35,403 nt of DNA, taken from positions 1 to 35,403 of the IMG/VR virus record IMGVR_UViG_3300043540_000306; one strand, 5' to 3'. Under the pieces are notes generated by a model. It was not told the origin of the DNA. It was given only the letters and a program-made list of their open reading frames with translations, and did no database searches. The DNA comes from a virus. The position numbers were made by a program, and so were the translations under genes. Below are positions 22,105-30,218 of this stretch, piece by piece. Positions within the stretch are counted from its first letter, which is position 1. Each line of letters opens with the position of its first letter.

Positions 22105-22428
22105 ATGAACGTCCCAGGCTACGACTCGACCGTCGTCGTCGCGAACACCGCCGGCGTCCTGCTCGGGGTTGTGGGCGCCGCCGCGGCGAGCGTCAACTCG
22201 GCCAAGATACTCGAGGGCCGACTGCGCTCCATCAGCGTCGGCTCCGACTCCACGGCGGTGACCATCACGGTCTACGACGCCTTGTCGGCGACAGGATCCC
22301 CGAGGTTTACGGCCGTTGTCCCGTCGGGGTGGAGCGAGTGTTTCATTCTCGACCTGCGGCTCGACACCGGGCTTTTCGTCGTCATCGCCGGGGGGACGAC
22401 GCCGACCATCACGCTCGCCTACGTCTGA
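22105..22428 (+). CDS. Small beta-rich putative virion protein, 107 aa
   Basis: ATG at 22105 has GAGGGG 6 nt upstream; a TTG two codons earlier is less likely. The sequence (GYDSTVVVANTAGVLLGVVG, GRLRSISVGSDSTAVTITVY, FILDLRLDTGLFVVIAGGTT) predicts eight or so beta strands, the length and shape of a small beta-sandwich. Such proteins between ejection and lysis genes are typically decoration or fibre-attachment proteins. Inference only. Confidence 0.6.
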   Translation: MNVPGYDSTVVVANTAGVLLGVVGAAAASVNSAKILEGRLRSISVGSDSTAVTITVYDALSATGSPRFTAVVPSGWSECFILDLRLDTGLFVVIAGGTTPTITLAYV

Positions 22429-22455
22429 AACCCACACACCGACCGGAGAACACGA

Positions 22456-22692
22456 GTGCTCGTCAATGAGAGGAACACTCCAGCTATGGACCGACGCGAA
22501 GGCAGAACGCTGTCCAACGAGGAGATCGACGCGATCGCGGAGCGCGCCGCCGAGCTGGCGCTCGAGAAGGTCTACGCGGACATCGGCAAGTCCGTCGTGC
22601 GCCGCTTCCTGTGGATCGTCGGCGCGGCCGCGGTGGCTATCGCCGCGTGGGCGCACGGCGCCGGTTACATCAACCTGGTGCCACCAAAATGA
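22456..22692 (+). CDS. Single-span membrane protein upstream of endolysin
   Basis: 78 residues from GTG, with GGAG 7 nt upstream; an internal ATG at codon 11 is an alternative. Acidic and basic residues alternate in an amphipathic helix (NEEIDAIAERAAELALEKVY), followed by one membrane span (FLWIVGAAAVAIAAWAHGAG). The stop overlaps the endolysin start (ATGA), so it belongs to the lysis cassette. It may be an antiholin, pinholin or anchor; the sequence does not decide. Confidence 0.6.
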   Translation: MLVNERNTPAMDRREGRTLSNEEIDAIAERAAELALEKVYADIGKSVVRRFLWIVGAAAVAIAAWAHGAGYINLVPPK

Positions 22693-23168
22693 ATTTCGAC
22701 GACGCATTCGCGCGCCTCACCGGTAATGAGGGGGGCTACGTCAACGACCCGAACGACCCTGGCGGTGAGACCAAGTTCGGCATCTCCAAGCGAGCCTACC
22801 CCGAGGAAGACATCGCGGGGCTGACGCTCGAGCGCGCAAAGTACCTGACGCAACGTGACTTCTGGGGCCCCGCCGGCTGCGACGCGCTGCCCGACGTGAT
22901 GAAGTTCCAGATGCTCGACATGGCGTTCAACACCAGCGCACCCGGCCGGCCGGCGACGGCCATCAAGATGCTGCAGGAGGCCGCGGGCGCGGACATCGAC
23001 GGCGTACTCGGGCCGCACACGCTCGCCGCGGTCAACTCGGCGGATCCGCAGCACGTGCTGCGCCGGTTGCAGGGGCTCCTCCTACGCTATTACACCGAGC
23101 TCGAGAACTGGCCCCGCTACGGCAAGGGCTGGGCCGGTCGGCTCGCCAGCAACATGATCGAGGTCTGA
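22689..23168 (+). CDS. Endolysin, GH108-type N-acetylmuramidase
   Basis: 159 residues. The N-terminus FARLTGNEGGYVNDPNDPGG then ETKFGISKRAYP is the hallmark of glycoside hydrolase family 108, with the catalytic glutamate E14 in NEGG. The C-terminal half (FQMLDMAFNTSAPGRPATAI, GADIDGVLGPHTLAAVN, ENWPRYGKGWAGRL) matches the associated PG_binding_3 domain. It cuts the glycan backbone of peptidoglycan. There is no signal peptide, so it needs a holin to reach the wall. Start overlaps the stop of the membrane protein gene. Confidence 0.93.
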   Translation: MNFDDAFARLTGNEGGYVNDPNDPGGETKFGISKRAYPEEDIAGLTLERAKYLTQRDFWGPAGCDALPDVMKFQMLDMAFNTSAPGRPATAIKMLQEAAGADIDGVLGPHTLAAVNSADPQHVLRRLQGLLLRYYTELENWPRYGKGWAGRLASNMIEV

Positions 23169-23172
23169 CCCC

Positions 23173-24972
23173 ATGCTCAACCTGCAACGCACGTTCGGCT
23201 CGCTCACCGGGCCCATTCCGACGAGCTATCTTGACGACAACTTCACCGCGCTGGCGAAGACTGTCGCCAACACGATCGCCGAACTGCGCACGCAGGTGAA
23301 GACCGGCGCGGGCGTGTGCTTCGTGCTCGGCTACTACGCTGCGGGGGACAGCGGCGGCGGCGCCTACCGGTACGATGCCAGCGACACCACCAGCTTAGAC
23401 AATGGCGGCACGATCATCGTCGCCGCGGACGGCGGCCGGTGGAAACTCGTCGTGTTGGAGTCGGTGACCATCGCGCAATTCGGCGCCGTGGGCGACTACA
23501 ACGGCACGACGGGCACCGACAACCTGGCGGCAATCCAGGCTGCGATCAACTGGGTCGCGTCCCTGGCAGTCAGCGGCGCCACAACCGGTGGGTTCCTGGA
23601 CATCCCGGAAGGCCGTTTCTACGTCAGTGGTGCGCTCACCGCCGCCGCTTTCGTGACGCTGCGGGGCCAGGGCAAGAAGGCCAGCCAGATCATCTCGAAC
23701 AGCGCGACCGACGCGATCAAGATGACCTCGCCGATCAATTCGTCGACGGCAGTCCACAACGGCCTGCGCGATCTCGGCATCATCATGAAGAACGGCGCCG
23801 CTACGGGCGGTTGCTATACCGATGTCGGTGGCACTTACGTCAACATCTCGGGGTGCTATTTCAGTGGCGGCAATTACGGGGTGATCTTCGACCAGACGGA
23901 AATAGCCACCATAGAAAAGAGCATCATCGAGAACCCAGTCACTGGTGGCGTGTGGCTTGTCAATGGTGCAGATCACACTCCTGGCGCCAACACCGGGTAC
24001 ACGAACAGAATAACGATCACTTGCAATCAGTTTAATGGTGGCGCTGCGGGATACGCCATCGTCGATGACGGTGGGGAAGTGCACTCGGTAGGTAATAACA
24101 ATTTCAACGGCTTCGTGCAGCACTACCGGGGCGCGAATGTCCAGACAGCCGACATCTACGATAACGAGATGGAAGCGGCGACCGGGCCGAACATGACATT
24201 CCAGGCAACGACGCTGGCCGGGACGTCGGTGGGGGTGGGGTCGGCGCTCACCATTCGGGGAAATGCTGTCATCCCCACTGCGGCGCAAAACGCTCTGCGA
24301 TTCATCCTGTGTGGGAGCGCGTTGCTCCTCGGCAATTCTTGGTCGTCGGCATTGAGCGCCGCGCCGGGTGTCGTCGTCACCAGCCTGGTGTTCCTGACGG
24401 CTATCGGGAATCGTAACTACTCCGGCGCGGTCTCGGGTTCTGCGACATACCAATACGTCAACGATCACTATTCCGGTAATGGGAGCGTCGCTCTCAACAC
24501 CGGGTTGACGCTGGGCAATGCGGCCCCCGCCAGCACCGGCGTGGTGACTAATAAAGTCGTCAATAACTACGAAGAAGGCACTTTCACTCCTGCGTTCAGC
24601 GCAACAGGGTGCACTTTCAGCTACGCGGCGCAAATAGGTGTCTACACACGCATAGGCAATTTTGTATTCTTCAACCTGCGCATCGTCCTCAATGGCACCG
24701 GCAATACCTTGGGGAGCAACACGCTGACGATCACCGGGTTGCCGTATGTCGGCGCAGCCGGGGCGACGTACCTCCTCGAGGCTGCGACGTGGGAGAACAT
24801 AGCCACCGCGCTCATCGGCTTGAGTGCCCAGATCTCCCCGTCGTCGGCCGCCCTTAGCCTGTTCAAGATGACCGCCGCGACGACGAGCGCGGGAGGGGCG
24901 CAGATGCTCGCGACTGACCTTAGCGCCACCGCGGGGTCGGTAATCCAGGTGGCAGGCAGCTACCAAGTCTGA
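23173..24972 (+). CDS. Tailspike with pectate-lyase-like beta-helix
   Basis: 599 residues. The N-terminal 90 residues are a particle-binding domain (YLDDNFTALAKTVANTIAEL, GYYAAGDSGGGAYRYDASD). VTIAQFGAVGDYNGTTGTDN at about 98-117 is the start signature of right-handed beta-helix (Pectate_lyase_3) tailspikes. The helix runs to about 420 with strands such as VNISGCYFSGGNYGVIFDQT. A C-terminal domain, YEEGTFTPAFSATGCTFSYA then GVYTRIGNFVFFNLRI, is common at the end of phage tailspikes and may trimerise. It should bind and perhaps cleave host surface polysaccharide. Codons in the middle are visibly more AT-rich than in neighbours. Confidence 0.85.
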   Translation: MLNLQRTFGSLTGPIPTSYLDDNFTALAKTVANTIAELRTQVKTGAGVCFVLGYYAAGDSGGGAYRYDASDTTSLDNGGTIIVAADGGRWKLVVLESVTIAQFGAVGDYNGTTGTDNLAAIQAAINWVASLAVSGATTGGFLDIPEGRFYVSGALTAAAFVTLRGQGKKASQIISNSATDAIKMTSPINSSTAVHNGLRDLGIIMKNGAATGGCYTDVGGTYVNISGCYFSGGNYGVIFDQTEIATIEKSIIENPVTGGVWLVNGADHTPGANTGYTNRITITCNQFNGGAAGYAIVDDGGEVHSVGNNNFNGFVQHYRGANVQTADIYDNEMEAATGPNMTFQATTLAGTSVGVGSALTIRGNAVIPTAAQNALRFILCGSALLLGNSWSSALSAAPGVVVTSLVFLTAIGNRNYSGAVSGSATYQYVNDHYSGNGSVALNTGLTLGNAAPASTGVVTNKVVNNYEEGTFTPAFSATGCTFSYAAQIGVYTRIGNFVFFNLRIVLNGTGNTLGSNTLTITGLPYVGAAGATYLLEAATWENIATALIGLSAQISPSSAALSLFKMTAATTSAGGAQMLATDLSATAGSVIQVAGSYQV

Positions 24973-24985
24973 ACGGGGTGAGAGC

Positions 24986-25576
24986 GTGGACTGGAAAGAC
25001 GTAGCGAAGAGCATTGCCGGGTACGCGCCGCTGCTGTCGGGCGTGCTGGCAGCCACCGGCGTCGGCGCGCCGATCGCGGCGGCGATCTCGGCCGCGGGTG
25101 CGCTCGTGTCGGGCGCGCTTGGCGTGCCCAACACCCCCGACGACGTGGCGCAGGCCTTGATCACCAACCCCGACGCGGCGGTCAAGATCAAGCAGATCGA
25201 AGCCGACCACGGGGAGCACCTGGCGCAGATCGCCGCGCAGCGCGAGGCCACGGAGTTCAACGCGCAGACCTCGGCACTGCAGACCGTCAACGCGACCATG
25301 CAGGTCGAGGACAAGACCCGGGTCTTCTCCTGGCGCGACTTCTGGGGCTACGTCAGCGGCGGCGCCTTCGCCTTCGTGGTCTTGATCGTCGGCTACCTGG
25401 TCGGCACCGCGGTCTATTACAACCGTCCCGAGCAGCTGGGGGCCATCCCCGCGATCGTCGGCGCCTTCAGCGTGCTCTTCGGCATCTCTGCGACCGTGCT
25501 GGGCGTGCAGAGCAGCATCCAGACGCACCATGAAGGCATGGCCGCGCGGATCGCGGCCGGGCAGGCTACGCAGTAG
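24986..25576 (+). CDS. Three-span holin (GTA_holin_3TM type)
   Basis: 196 residues from GTG. Hydrophobic stretches at about 15-45, 122-144 (GGAFAFVVLIVGYLVGTAVY) and 152-174 (AIPAIVGAFSVLFGISATVL) flank a charged helix (AVKIKQIEADHGEHLAQIAA). The pattern LGVPNTPDDVAQALITNPDA then KIKQIEADH is typical of the 3-TM holin family first noted in gene transfer agents. It would form membrane lesions that release the endolysin. The gene ends the rightward operon and overlaps the convergent helicase gene by 11 bp. Confidence 0.8.
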   Translation: MDWKDVAKSIAGYAPLLSGVLAATGVGAPIAAAISAAGALVSGALGVPNTPDDVAQALITNPDAAVKIKQIEADHGEHLAQIAAQREATEFNAQTSALQTVNATMQVEDKTRVFSWRDFWGYVSGGAFAFVVLIVGYLVGTAVYYNRPEQLGAIPAIVGAFSVLFGISATVLGVQSSIQTHHEGMAARIAAGQATQ

Positions 25577-26927
25577 CGCGCAGGGACGCCATCAGCGCGT
25601 CCATCACCGAGGCCTTGCCCGCGTTGCGCGCCAGCACCGCCTCGTCCGCCGTGTTGTCGGCGATGATCGAGTAGACGAACACCGGGCGCTTGTAGCCAGA
25701 CTGCATCTGGCGCAGCGGCCCGATGCGCTCGAGGATCTGCAGGTGCGCCTCCAGCTTCCACGTGAAGCCGAAGTACACCAGGATGTTGCCGCCATGCTGC
25801 AGGTTCAGGCCGTGCCCGGCGCTGTCGGGGTGTGCCACCAGGATCGGGATCTTGCCGGCGTTCCAGTCGTCCTCGTCCTTCTTGGTCTTCAGCCGACGGG
25901 CTTCGGGGAACGCCTTCAGGATCCGCTCGAGCTCGTGCACGTAGCTGTATGAGACCAGCACCGGCGCGCCGGCGGCTTCGTTGACGATGCTGCGCAGCGC
26001 GTCGATCTTCTCGTCGTGCGCCGGCGCCCACGAGCCGTCCTCGCGGTAGATCGCGCCACTGGCCAGCTGCAGCAGCTTCGTGCTCTTCGTCAGCGCGTTG
26101 ACTGCGCGGATCGGGTCACCGCCCAGAAAGGCCAGCAGATCGCGCGCCATGCGCCGGTACTCGCGGCGCGCAGCCTCGGGTAGCTCGACGCGCACCTCGA
26201 CGTGCACGGGCTCGTCGACGTGAAACCAGTCGGCGGCGCGGATCGACATCGTGGTCGGTCGCATGGCCGCTTCGATCTCGGCCTGCGTGTGCGCGAACGG
26301 CTGCGGTTTGGTGTGCTCACTGCCGCGCGGTGGCTTGTAGAACCAGCGCGACTCGAAAGACGAGAAGGACCGGCCGAGCGCGGCGCCACGGTCGACGAAC
26401 CACTGTTGCCCCCACAAGTCCAGAAGGCCGTTTGGGCTCGGCGTGCCAGTGAGGTTGATCCATCGCTTCGTGCGGTCGGCCGTGGTGGCGAGCGCGCCGG
26501 CGCGCCGGCCGCCCTGCTTCAGCCGGAAGCTCTTCAGCCGTGTGCTCTCGTCGGCGATCACCGTGGTGAAGGGCCACCGCGACGCCGGGATCTGCTCGAG
26601 CAACCACTCGACGTTTTCATAGTTGATCGTGTGGATATGTGCGCGCCGCTTCAGCGCCGCCAGGCGCTGCACGGGGTCGCCGATGATCGGCGCAACGGTC
26701 AGTCCGGTGAGGTGCTCCCACTCTGCGGCCTCGTCGCTCCATGTCTTGCGCGCCACGCGCAGTGGCGCCAGCACGAGCGTGTTCTCCTGGCTGCGCAGTT
26801 CACTCACCAGCGTCTCGATGATGAGTGTCTTGCCTGCGCCCATCTGCGCGAAGAGGTTTGCGCGCGGGGTTCGGTGGAGGAAGTCCAGCGCTATGGGCTG
26901 AAACTGTCTGAACTCGACGGCCTTCAT
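25566..26927 (-). CDS. SNF2-type DEAD/H helicase
   Basis: 453 residues, a compact superfamily 2 ATPase. Walker A is AQMGAGKT (K33), motif II IADEST (D126, E127), motif III NLTGTPSPNGLLDLWGQ, motif V DSAGHGLNLQHG and motif VI LERIGPLRQMQSG with its arginines. The length and motif spacing match phage SNF2-like helicases found next to VRR-NUC and DNA polymerase genes. It probably remodels or unwinds forks or recombination intermediates. The ATG overlaps the VRR-NUC stop (ATGA). The C-terminus converges on the holin gene with no room for a terminator between the two stops. Confidence 0.92.
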   Translation of the reverse strand: MKAVEFRQFQPIALDFLHRTPRANLFAQMGAGKTLIIETLVSELRSQENTLVLAPLRVARKTWSDEAAEWEHLTGLTVAPIIGDPVQRLAALKRRAHIHTINYENVEWLLEQIPASRWPFTTVIADESTRLKSFRLKQGGRRAGALATTADRTKRWINLTGTPSPNGLLDLWGQQWFVDRGAALGRSFSSFESRWFYKPPRGSEHTKPQPFAHTQAEIEAAMRPTTMSIRAADWFHVDEPVHVEVRVELPEAARREYRRMARDLLAFLGGDPIRAVNALTKSTKLLQLASGAIYREDGSWAPAHDEKIDALRSIVNEAAGAPVLVSYSYVHELERILKAFPEARRLKTKKDEDDWNAGKIPILVAHPDSAGHGLNLQHGGNILVYFGFTWKLEAHLQILERIGPLRQMQSGYKRPVFVYSIIADNTADEAVLARNAGKASVMDALMASLRATA

Positions 26928-27229
26928 CCCGACCCCAGCACCGCGTCGACGCTGTCTGTCGAATCGAACACGAGCACGATCTCGCCGTGCGCGCGCATCT
27001 CGTCGTGCTCGAGCAGCTGCGTCAGTGTAGGGCGCTCGCCCGGGCGCTTCAACTCCACCCAGAAAGGCTCGGTGCCCGGTACCGCGATGCGCCAGTCGGG
27101 CGCGTCTCGGCGACCTTCCCAGCGCACTTTGCGCGCGAATCCGCCGAGCGCAGCCACGCGCCTGAGCATATGCGCTTTGACGTCGCGCTCTTTCATCGGG
27201 TCGCCGACTTTCGGAACATCGCCGTTCAC
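26924..27229 (-). CDS. VRR-NUC domain nuclease
   Basis: 101 residues from GTG at 27229, with GGAG 5 nt upstream; the ATG 11 codons in (MKERDVKAHM) is an alternative. The fold shows an N-terminal helix (ERDVKAHMLRRVAALGG), PD at 44-45 (APDWRIAV), ExK at 59-61 (FWVELKRPGERPT) and a following glutamine, the PD-(D/E)xK set of the VRR-NUC family. These small nucleases act on branched or flap DNA and commonly sit beside an SNF2 helicase in phages, where they may work as a pair. Overlaps the helicase start. Confidence 0.9.
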   Translation of the reverse strand: MNGDVPKVGDPMKERDVKAHMLRRVAALGGFARKVRWEGRRDAPDWRIAVPGTEPFWVELKRPGERPTLTQLLEHDEMRAHGEIVLVFDSTDSVDAVLGSG

Positions 27230-27231
27230 GG

Positions 27232-29331
27232 TCACTCCTTTGCGTAGCGGTCCGTCTCGTGCGCAGCGACGGCCAGCGGCATGCCCGCGGCCCACGGCAC
27301 GTGAGTCATGCACCATTGCAGATCCTCGGTCGCCGACGCGTAGTTGTCGTCGACCTCGGCGATGTCCTCGTCGTGCACGTGCAGCACGAGGGGTAGCTGG
27401 ATGCTCTCGGCGTTGAGCATGCTTTCGGCCAGCAGGTCGCGGCACAGCCACTGCGTCACGTTCTCTGCCAGCTTCCCGCCATAGGTGCTCACATAGCCCC
27501 ACGTGCGGGTGTACTGGTTTTGCCCGAGGTAGCGCAGCGTGCCGTTGGGCGCCACCTGTGCGCCGGGGTAGCTGATGAAGTCGCCGGCGGGTCCGCCGAT
27601 GCGCACCCACGCGCCGACCTTGTCGATGCGCAGCAGGCCGATCTGCGCGCTGCGCACCGTGCCGCTGGCGACATGGGCAAACCCCTGCTCGAGATCGCCC
27701 CAGAACGCGACGATCTTCGGGTGCCGGCGGCGCCACATGCGCTTGAGCGCGTCGCAGACCCTGAACGTCATCTCGGGCAGCCCCAGCGTGCGCCGCTCGC
27801 GCACAGCCCACTCCCACATGCCCGCGGTCTCTTCGCGCACGTCCTCGGGCACCTTGGGCCATGCCGTGAGCACGAGCTCATCCAGGTCAACCTTGTAGGT
27901 CTCGGCCCCGGTGACGAATGCGCCAACGCCACCGCCATAGCCGAGCATCAGTTCCATGACCTTGCCGACCTGGCGCTCGACGCCGTCGTCGACGTCGTCA
28001 ACGTCCACGTCGAACGCGGCAGCGTAGGCCACCTTGTACAGGTCGGGGCCGACGCCGGCGTCGAAGTCGCGGAAGGCCTGCAGTTTCCACTCCTCCCCGG
28101 CGAGCCAGGCCAACCCCCGGCCCTCTACGTTGGAGTAGTCACCAACCACCAGCTTCTTGCCGCGCGCGGGTACCACGCAGCCCCGGATGGCGCTCGCAGC
28201 GACCTCGGGGAGGGGGTAGGCGCAGGCGATGTCGAACACGCCGGCCTTGATCGAATGGATCGCGTTGGCGATGGTCTTCTTCAGCGCCGCGCCGCGCAGC
28301 TTGCCGACCGCCGGGCGCGGCAGGTTGTGCGGCTGGAACCTGTTGCCGGCCCACCGCTTCGTGCGCATCGCGCCACAGTAGGTCGTCGTGCCGCGCGCGC
28401 GGCCGTCATCGCAGGTGACGCGCCCGATCGTCGTGTACTTGCTGGTGCTGGTGCGCGAGGACTGCAGGCGCAGCGCCAGCAGGTTGCGCACCTCGTCGGG
28501 CAGGTCGGCGTCGCCGAGCCGGCGCTCGAGCGTCTCGGCCGCGAGGTCGGGCAGGTTGACGCCATGCTCGGACAGCAGGTGCCAGAGCAGCGCGTCACGC
28601 TGGCGTGCGCTCTTCACGCCCGCGCCGGTCTCTGGGTCATAGCCGGTGGCGTCCTGCACCTCCTCGTCGAGCCGGTCGCTCTCGCTCTTCAGCAATATCA
28701 CAGCCTTGGCCGCAAAGTCGACATCGACGGCGAAGCCGCGGGCGTTGATGCGCTGGTCCGCGAGCCACACGGGATGGTCGAACGCGTCGTTCCACTTCGG
28801 GCACTTGCGGTGCACCTCGCGCATGGCAACGACGTCCAGGCCGCCGTACCGGACGAACCGGGCCCACTCGGCGGGGTGTGTCTGCTTGGTCGCCCACTTG
28901 CCGTCCTTCTGCGGCTTGCAGAAGAGAAGCACCAGCGCGCGGCCATCCTTCATCTTGGCCTTGTTGGCGTCGACCTTGAGAACCTCGCACAGCTTGTCCA
29001 GGCTGCCGGGAAGGCCGTGGCGGCGTGCCTGCGCCATCGTGCAGTACCAACGATCGAACCGGATGTCGACGCCATCGAGCGCGGTCTTCGCGGCGCGCGC
29101 GAACTCGTGATGCAGGATCGTCCGGTCGAACTCGGCGTTATGCGCGATGATGCGATCGGCCGCCACGAACGCGTCGAGAAACGCCGGGGTGATCTTCTCT
29201 TCGACGCGCACCTCGCCGTCGTCGATGGCCCATGAGTTGAGCATCACCGACGCGTGCGGCGCGTACCTGAAGACCCCGACCTGCGGCAGGCTGAGCAGGC
29301 TTCTCGTCTCGGTGTCCAGCCACAGGTCCAC
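27232..29331 (-). CDS. Family A DNA polymerase with 3'-5' exonuclease
   Basis: 699 residues. The exonuclease domain is intact: D6/E8 (WLDTET), N65 and D69 (IAHNAEFDR), Y162 and D166 (YGGLDVVAM). The polymerase domain has motif A VVGDYSNVEGRGLAWLAGE (D398), motif B RQVGKVMELMLGYGGG (R453, K457) and motif C LHVHDEDIAEV (D654, E655). Motif A reads NVEGR where most have QIELR, and motif B has LGYGGG, both as in phage enzymes of this type. No 5'-3' exonuclease domain. It is the presumed replicative polymerase. Starts at GTG two codons beyond the preceding gene's stop; VRR-NUC follows after 2 bp. Confidence 0.95.
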   Translation of the reverse strand: MDLWLDTETRSLLSLPQVGVFRYAPHASVMLNSWAIDDGEVRVEEKITPAFLDAFVAADRIIAHNAEFDRTILHHEFARAAKTALDGVDIRFDRWYCTMAQARRHGLPGSLDKLCEVLKVDANKAKMKDGRALVLLFCKPQKDGKWATKQTHPAEWARFVRYGGLDVVAMREVHRKCPKWNDAFDHPVWLADQRINARGFAVDVDFAAKAVILLKSESDRLDEEVQDATGYDPETGAGVKSARQRDALLWHLLSEHGVNLPDLAAETLERRLGDADLPDEVRNLLALRLQSSRTSTSKYTTIGRVTCDDGRARGTTTYCGAMRTKRWAGNRFQPHNLPRPAVGKLRGAALKKTIANAIHSIKAGVFDIACAYPLPEVAASAIRGCVVPARGKKLVVGDYSNVEGRGLAWLAGEEWKLQAFRDFDAGVGPDLYKVAYAAAFDVDVDDVDDGVERQVGKVMELMLGYGGGVGAFVTGAETYKVDLDELVLTAWPKVPEDVREETAGMWEWAVRERRTLGLPEMTFRVCDALKRMWRRRHPKIVAFWGDLEQGFAHVASGTVRSAQIGLLRIDKVGAWVRIGGPAGDFISYPGAQVAPNGTLRYLGQNQYTRTWGYVSTYGGKLAENVTQWLCRDLLAESMLNAESIQLPLVLHVHDEDIAEVDDNYASATEDLQWCMTHVPWAAGMPLAVAAHETDRYAKE

Positions 29332-29334
29332 GCT

Positions 29335-29484
29335 CTACCGCTTCTCTTTCTTGTGCCTGGGCGCCCGGCCCGTCGCCAGCGACTTGCCGGTCTTTGCTTG
29401 CGCGATGCGCGCGGCCTTGGCCTTGTCGCCGGTCTCGCGCTTTATCGCCTGGTAGATCTCGTCCACCTTCGTGCCTTTGGGCAT
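29335..29484 (-). CDS. Small basic phage protein, 49 aa
   Basis: ATG at 29484 with AGGAG 6 nt upstream. The product MPKGTKVDEIYQAIKRETGD then KAKAARIAQAKTGKSLATGR ends PRHKKEKR. The KAARIAQxxTGxSLATGR block is one I recall from many small phage ORFs of unknown function. It is basic, probably helical, and may bind nucleic acid. Lies between SSB and polymerase genes, 3 bp from the polymerase GTG. Confidence 0.75.
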   Translation of the reverse strand: MPKGTKVDEIYQAIKRETGDKAKAARIAQAKTGKSLATGRAPRHKKEKR

Positions 29485-29502
29485 GATCATCTCCTGGCAG
29501 GT

Positions 29503-29554
29503 GGGGGCCGCTGGCGTCGCTTCGCCGAGCTTTCAAGGACTGTGCCAGGCCCCC
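29503..29554 (-). promoter_or_regulatory. Long intergenic hairpin between SSB and small basic gene
   Basis: The arms GGGGGCC (29503-29509) plus TGGC (29512-29515) pair with GCCA (29544-29547) plus GGCCCCC (29548-29554), giving an 11-bp GC-rich stem with a 2-base bulge and a loop of 28 bases. No T-tract follows. It falls between the SSB stop and the Shine-Dalgarno of the next gene, so it could set the relative amounts of SSB and polymerase transcripts. Confidence 0.45.
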
Positions 29555-29560
29555 GTTGAC

Positions 29561-30124
29561 TTACACGAGCGGCTCGTCCTCGTCCTCGTCCTCGGTGCCG
29601 AGGTCCGGCACCTCGTCGGCGGTGGCCGGCGCGCCGCCGGCGAACGCGTCGCCATCGCGACGGAACTGCACCCAGCGCAGCGTCGCGTTGACACGCTTGC
29701 CCCACTGGTTGTCCTGCGCCCAGATCTCGACACTCGCGTCGACGTAACAGCCGCCGTAGGGCCTGCCGTCGGACTGCGCCAGCTGCGTGCGGTCGCGATC
29801 CACGACGAGCACCTTCGCATAGCTGCGCGCGCTCACGAAGTAATTGCCCTCGAAGCCCTCGTACTGGGCCTTGAGATCACCGTTGTGCAGCGCTACGGCG
29901 TCCTTGCCCCGCAACGCGCCCAGCACGGTCTTCGCCTTCGCCCCCCACTTCTCGGTGGCGACCTTGTCGATCATCTCGTTGATGGCGTCGACCTGCGGGT
30001 CGTCGGCCGCGATGAGGAAGGTCGCCGAGAAAGCGGGCTTGCCTTCTCCGTTGACCTGCTTCGCCTCGAAGAGTTGCGGGAACGCCAGGCGGACGTTCTT
30101 CAGATGGATCTGGTTCGTGCTCAA
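29561..30124 (-). CDS. ssDNA-binding protein (DUF2815/Enc34 SSB-like)
   Basis: 187 residues from TTG at 30124, with AGGAG 7 nt upstream. IHLKNVRLAFPQLFEAKQVN, GKPAFSATFLIAADDPQV, GYFVSARSYAKVLVVDRDR-like text and GGCYVDASVEIWAQDNQWGK follow the DUF2815 pattern, an OB-fold family with a known phage SSB (Enc34). The C-terminus is an acidic tail ending GTEDEDEDEPLV, like the partner-binding tails of bacterial SSB, though ending LV rather than PF. It should coat ssDNA at the fork. Lies between the nuclease and polymerase genes. Confidence 0.88.
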   Translation of the reverse strand: MSTNQIHLKNVRLAFPQLFEAKQVNGEGKPAFSATFLIAADDPQVDAINEMIDKVATEKWGAKAKTVLGALRGKDAVALHNGDLKAQYEGFEGNYFVSARSYAKVLVVDRDRTQLAQSDGRPYGGCYVDASVEIWAQDNQWGKRVNATLRWVQFRRDGDAFAGGAPATADEVPDLGTEDEDEDEPLV

Positions 30125-30218
30125 GGGTTTCTCCTGTAGTCGAGCGTTGGGGACCGTCTTGCCAGCGGGACCGCCGAAAAACAGCCGATGTTCCAGCTGG
30201 CGGCGGGGTGTTCTCTTC

